The notes beneath the pieces were generated by a model that worked only from the letters and a program-made list of their open reading frames with translations, made no database searches and had not been told where the DNA came from. Shown here one piece after another: positions 61,325-64,000 of a stretch of DNA of 64,000 nucleotides. Position 1 is the stretch's first letter. The number at the start of each line of letters is the position of its first letter. The position numbers and the translations under genes were made by a program. The DNA is from Arsenophonus fragariae. Its GTDB lineage: Bacteria > Pseudomonadota > Gammaproteobacteria > Enterobacterales > Enterobacteriaceae. The DNA is taken from positions 95,989 through 159,988 of the forward strand of contig JBDPYZ010000003.1 of NCBI GenBank assembly GCA_047291315.1. Direction: 5' to 3'.

Positions 61325-62161
61325 ATGAAGAAGGTCGCTATTATTGGATTAAGTTGGTTAGGATTACCCTTGGCACTTGAGTTAATGCGGTTAGGAATGG
61401 AAGTGGTTGGTAGTAAAACCACATCAGATGGTGTAAATGCAGCAAGAATGTCAGGTATTGATTGTTATCAACTATTACTTACGCCAGATATTGAGTGTGA
61501 GGCCGAAGATCTAGTGCAGTTAATGAATGCTACTGATGTGCTGGTTATTATATTGCCGGCCAATAAAACAGCAGAAGGTGGTATCGGTTATTTGAAGGCA
61601 GTACAACTTTTAGTTGATACTGCGCTCTCCTACGCTATACCGCGTATTATTTTTACCAGTTCAACATCGGTGTATGGTGCACAAAGTGGAACTTTGAATG
61701 AAGATGCTGAGCTTTATCCTAATACCGAGGTAGGTAAAACACTGGTCGAGGTAGAAAATTGGTTACATCAATTGCCAAATATATCGGTAGATATTCTTAG
61801 GTTAGCAGGTTTAGTGGGTGAAGCACGACATGCAGGACGGTTTTTAGCTGGCCAAACAGCATTAACAGGAGGAAATGAGCCTGTTAATCTTATTCACCAA
61901 GATGATATTATTACTGCGATAAAGTTATTAATATTACGGCCAGAAGGTGGCAGTATTTATAATTTATGCGCACCCGAACATCCGGTTAGATCATCTTATT
62001 ATACAGCAGCATCGCAACAGGTAGCCTTACAACCACCGGAATTTATTTCTGAATCAGAGCAGCCTATTACAGGAAAAATCATTGATGGTAGCCGTATCTG
62101 TAAGGAGCTTGGATTTGAATATAACTACCCTGATCCTGGCAATATGCCAATGAGCTTATAA
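61325..62161 (+). CDS. yeeZ: NAD(P)-dependent SDR-like oxidoreductase YeeZ
   Basis: The protein is about 278 residues and close to E. coli YeeZ (274), with MKKVAIIGLSWLGLPLALEL as its Rossmann motif (residues 1-20). GSKTTSDGVNAARMSGIDCY, RIIFTSSTSVYGAQSGTL, LRLAGLVGEARHAGRF and IYNLCAPEHPVRSSYY also match. It is an atypical extended short-chain dehydrogenase; the substrate is unknown. Start ATG 61325 has GGAGG eleven bases upstream; GTG codons at 61313 and 61316 lie within the ribosome site. It is an intact single gene between two dead ones and is not next to the his operon as in E. coli. Confidence 0.92.
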   Translation: MKKVAIIGLSWLGLPLALELMRLGMEVVGSKTTSDGVNAARMSGIDCYQLLLTPDIECEAEDLVQLMNATDVLVIILPANKTAEGGIGYLKAVQLLVDTALSYAIPRIIFTSSTSVYGAQSGTLNEDAELYPNTEVGKTLVEVENWLHQLPNISVDILRLAGLVGEARHAGRFLAGQTALTGGNEPVNLIHQDDIITAIKLLILRPEGGSIYNLCAPEHPVRSSYYTAASQQVALQPPEFISESEQPITGKIIDGSRICKELGFEYNYPDPGNMPMSL

Positions 62162-62329
62162 TTAGAGAATTGACAGTAAGAGATATATTTTGCATCTAGA
62201 CCGTCAGTAAAAGAGCAAAATTAGTTAGTAAAAGGTTTTGTGCTGATTTATTGATGCCATCTGCGAGCAGCATTGTCTAATATTGTCAGCTTTCTGCTTA
62301 TGACGAATGTGTTTATACTGCTTTAATTC

Positions 62330-62350
62330 TATCAACTGAAACAGTTGATA
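62330..62350. repeat. Perfect inverted repeat between yeeZ and dacC
   Basis: TATCAACTG and CAGTTGATA flank AAA, a nine-base perfect stem. No T-run follows on either side, so it looks more like an operator or RNA hairpin than a terminator. No binding protein is suggested. Confidence 0.5.
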
Positions 62351-62484
62351 ACTTATCTTTCTACCTCAATTTGTGTAACAGATTAAATATACAATATTCT
62401 TTATGCTTTTTAGCTAACTTTAATCATTATAAGCTTTTTATAGTAGGATACTTGATATATTTAATCAGAAAGTGAGGGAGATCG

Positions 62485-63587
62485 ATGATGAAAAAGAGCT
62501 TGATGAAAAAATTAACCAGTTTGACGACTGGATTAAATCTATTATTTGTTTTTGTTTCCTCAATAAATGCTTATGCCGATGGACAGCAAATTTACACCGC
62601 AACTTGATGTAAAAGCTTATGTGCTAATGGATTACCATAGCTGCAAAATTTTAGCAGCCAATAATCCAGATGAACGTTTAGATTCAGCTAGTTTAACAAA
62701 AATTATGACCAGTTATGTGGGTGAGGCAAGCGACTAAAGGGGTAAAATTAGCGTTAATGATGTTGTCACCGTCGGAGAAGATGCTTGGACAACCGGTTTA
62801 CGAGGCTTTTCTTTAATGTTTTTAAAACCCGGTGGCAGGTTTTTTGTGCTGGATTTAAATCGTGGTATTTCATTCAATCTGGTAAATGATGCTTGTATTG
62901 CATTGTCGGATTACGTCGCGGGTAGTCAAACTGTTTTGTCGATCTCATGAATCAGTATGTTGCCTAATTAGGATTAAAAAATACGTATTTTATGACAGTA
63001 CATGGCTTGGATTCGGAAGGCTAATTTAGTACTGCTCATTATATGTCGGTATTAGTCCAGGCACTAATTAGAGATGTACCGGATGAATATGTACTACATG
63101 GCGAAAAAGTGTTTACTTACAATAAAATTAAGCAATTTAATCTCAGTGGCCCGATGTGATTGATTTTTGTTGTGTTGAGACACCGAGTGATCGCGTTCGT
63201 TTTGCCGAAAGCGAAAAACTGTTAAATTGGGAATTTCGTTTTTTTACAACGGTTGTTCCTATAACGGTCGATAAGCCATTTACTACTGAAAAGGTTTGGT
63301 ATGGTAACCGGTCTACGATTTCATTGGGAATTGAAGAGGATGCCGCGATAATCATCCCGAAAGAAAGAGAACAAGACCTAAAAGCGACCTATAATAGTCT
63401 GAACTCAGATTATCTCAAAGCACCGTTAAGCAAAAATCAGGTGGTAGGGGAAATTAATTTCGATCACTTGATTGATAAACGTCCGCTGGTAGTGAAAAAA
63501 GCGATAGAGCAGGGTGGGTTTTTGAGTCGATTATGGGATTATATTGTTGTGACAATTTCTGGTTGTTGGCATGCGTTATTTGATTAG
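62485..63587 (+). pseudogene. dacC: D-alanyl-D-alanine carboxypeptidase (DacC/PBP6-like), disrupted
   Basis: Low-molecular-weight penicillin-binding proteins of this family trim peptidoglycan pentapeptides. From ATG 62485 there is a signal peptide (FVFVSSINAYA) and, after a stop at about 62607, AYVLMDYHSCKILAA. The SxxK box is SASLTKIMTSY. Then follow broken VTVGEDAWTTGLRG, SLMFLKPGG, the SGN region with a one-base error, and SDYVAGSQ. The KTG region is deleted near 63155. The C-terminal domain is open from there (DRVRFAESEKLLNWEFRFFT to WDYIVVTISGCWHALFD). DRVRFAESEKLL favours DacC over DacA. Confidence 0.88.
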
Positions 63588-63604
63588 TTTGATTATTAAG
63601 AGAT

Positions 63605-63635
63605 TAAAAAAAGACCTATGCCAGCGGTTTTTTTT
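63605..63635 (+). terminator. Candidate terminator after dacC
   Basis: AAAAAAAGACC and GGTTTTTTTT flank TATGCCAGC. The stem is mostly A-T with three stronger pairs, so it is moderate evidence. Confidence 0.4.
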
Positions 63636-63888
63636 ATAATTAATTTAAATAAAAATAGATTAGATGTTATTTAATAAAATTAGCTTTATATTTAATTAAT
63701 ATTTTAAAATTATTACAATATAATATAAGTTTATTTTTTTATTTACAAAAAAAACTTCATTGTGACATTGAATTTATTTAATCATAATTGTTTTTAGTAT
63801 AATTAATCATTTCGAATTAACCGAAAGTTATTTTGTATTCCCTATTCCCTATTTTTAATTTTATAAAATCTTATAATGTGAAGTTTAT

Positions 63889-63987
63889 ATGATGGATATA
63901 GATAGATTTAAAGGCATGGAGCAAGGAGTAGAAAAAGATTTAGAAAATATATTAATGAAACAAAAAACGCGTAATGGTCAAGAGTGA
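63889..63987 (+). CDS. Possible short or truncated ORF of unknown function
   Basis: A 32-codon frame (MMDIDRFKGMEQGVEKDLEN then ILMKQKTRNGQE) starts at 63889. It is charged, with no recognisable family and no clear ribosome site; it may be the head of a decayed gene extending past the window. The 300 bp between dacC and this ORF hold only AT-rich sequence and the hairpin noted above. Confidence 0.25.
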   Translation: MMDIDRFKGMEQGVEKDLENILMKQKTRNGQE

Positions 63988-64000
63988 TCCATTGACAAAA

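Overview
The window is AT-rich, chromosomal gammaproteobacterial DNA. Its gene order follows the Escherichia coli 15-17 minute region: nagAB-nagE-glnS-fur-fldA-ybfE-ybfF-seqA-pgm-kdp-ybfA-ybgI-gltA-sdhCDAB-sucABCD-cydABX-ybgE-ybgC-tolQRAB-pal-cpoB-tRNA-Lys-nadA-pnuC-aroG-gpmA-modE-acrZ. Proteins resemble Enterobacterales homologues closely. Pseudogenes are very numerous, with frameshifts, stops and internal deletions, but I see no insertion sequence, prophage or CRISPR. This is what a recently host-restricted symbiont looks like. An Arsenophonus-like member of the Morganellaceae is my best guess, by inference and not proven.

Layout. 1-4.1 kb: amino-sugar catabolism (nagA, which runs off the left edge, and nagB), divergent from a dead GlcNAc permease nagE. 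4.3-8.7 kb: glnS, an unidentified gene relic, then fur, fldA and ybfE on the minus strand. 8.8-14.4 kb: three dead genes of an RTX-type type I secretion system (ABC-MFP-ABC, the rtxBDE arrangement), inserted between ybfE and ybfF. 14.6-18 kb: broken ybfF, then intact seqA and pgm. 18-25.7 kb: the kdp potassium-pump and sensor operon with every large gene destroyed, a deletion joining kdpD to kdpE, a 386-bp tandem duplication at the kdpA/kdpB border, and only the tiny kdpF still open. 26-42 kb: ybfA, ybgI and the TCA/respiration block. sdhCDAB, sucA, sucB, cydA, cydB and cydX are intact; gltA, sucC, sucD and ybgE are broken. 42.2-47.7 kb: the complete ybgC-tolQRAB-pal-cpoB envelope operon and one tRNA-Lys. 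47.9-51.7 kb: nadA and pnuC intact, aroG dead, gpmA intact.

51.7-64 kb is a largely decayed accessory segment. It holds a sugar-transporter relic, a decayed invasin/intimin-like inverse autotransporter with Big-1-type repeats, a dead secreted-protein gene, relics of modE and acrZ, a dead iron alcohol dehydrogenase, intact yeeZ and a dead dacC. Its intact genes are two paralogous small lipoproteins that flank the invasin relic, and yeeZ.

Working picture. The cell appears to keep its respiratory chain (SDH, cytochrome bd), its envelope-constriction machinery, NAD synthesis and salvage, and oxidation of 2-oxoglutarate to succinyl-CoA. Judged from this window, it has lost citrate synthase, succinyl-CoA synthetase, high-affinity K+ uptake, one DAHP synthase, NagE and an RTX export system. 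The two orphan lipoproteins and their eroded adhesin neighbour are the least explained part.
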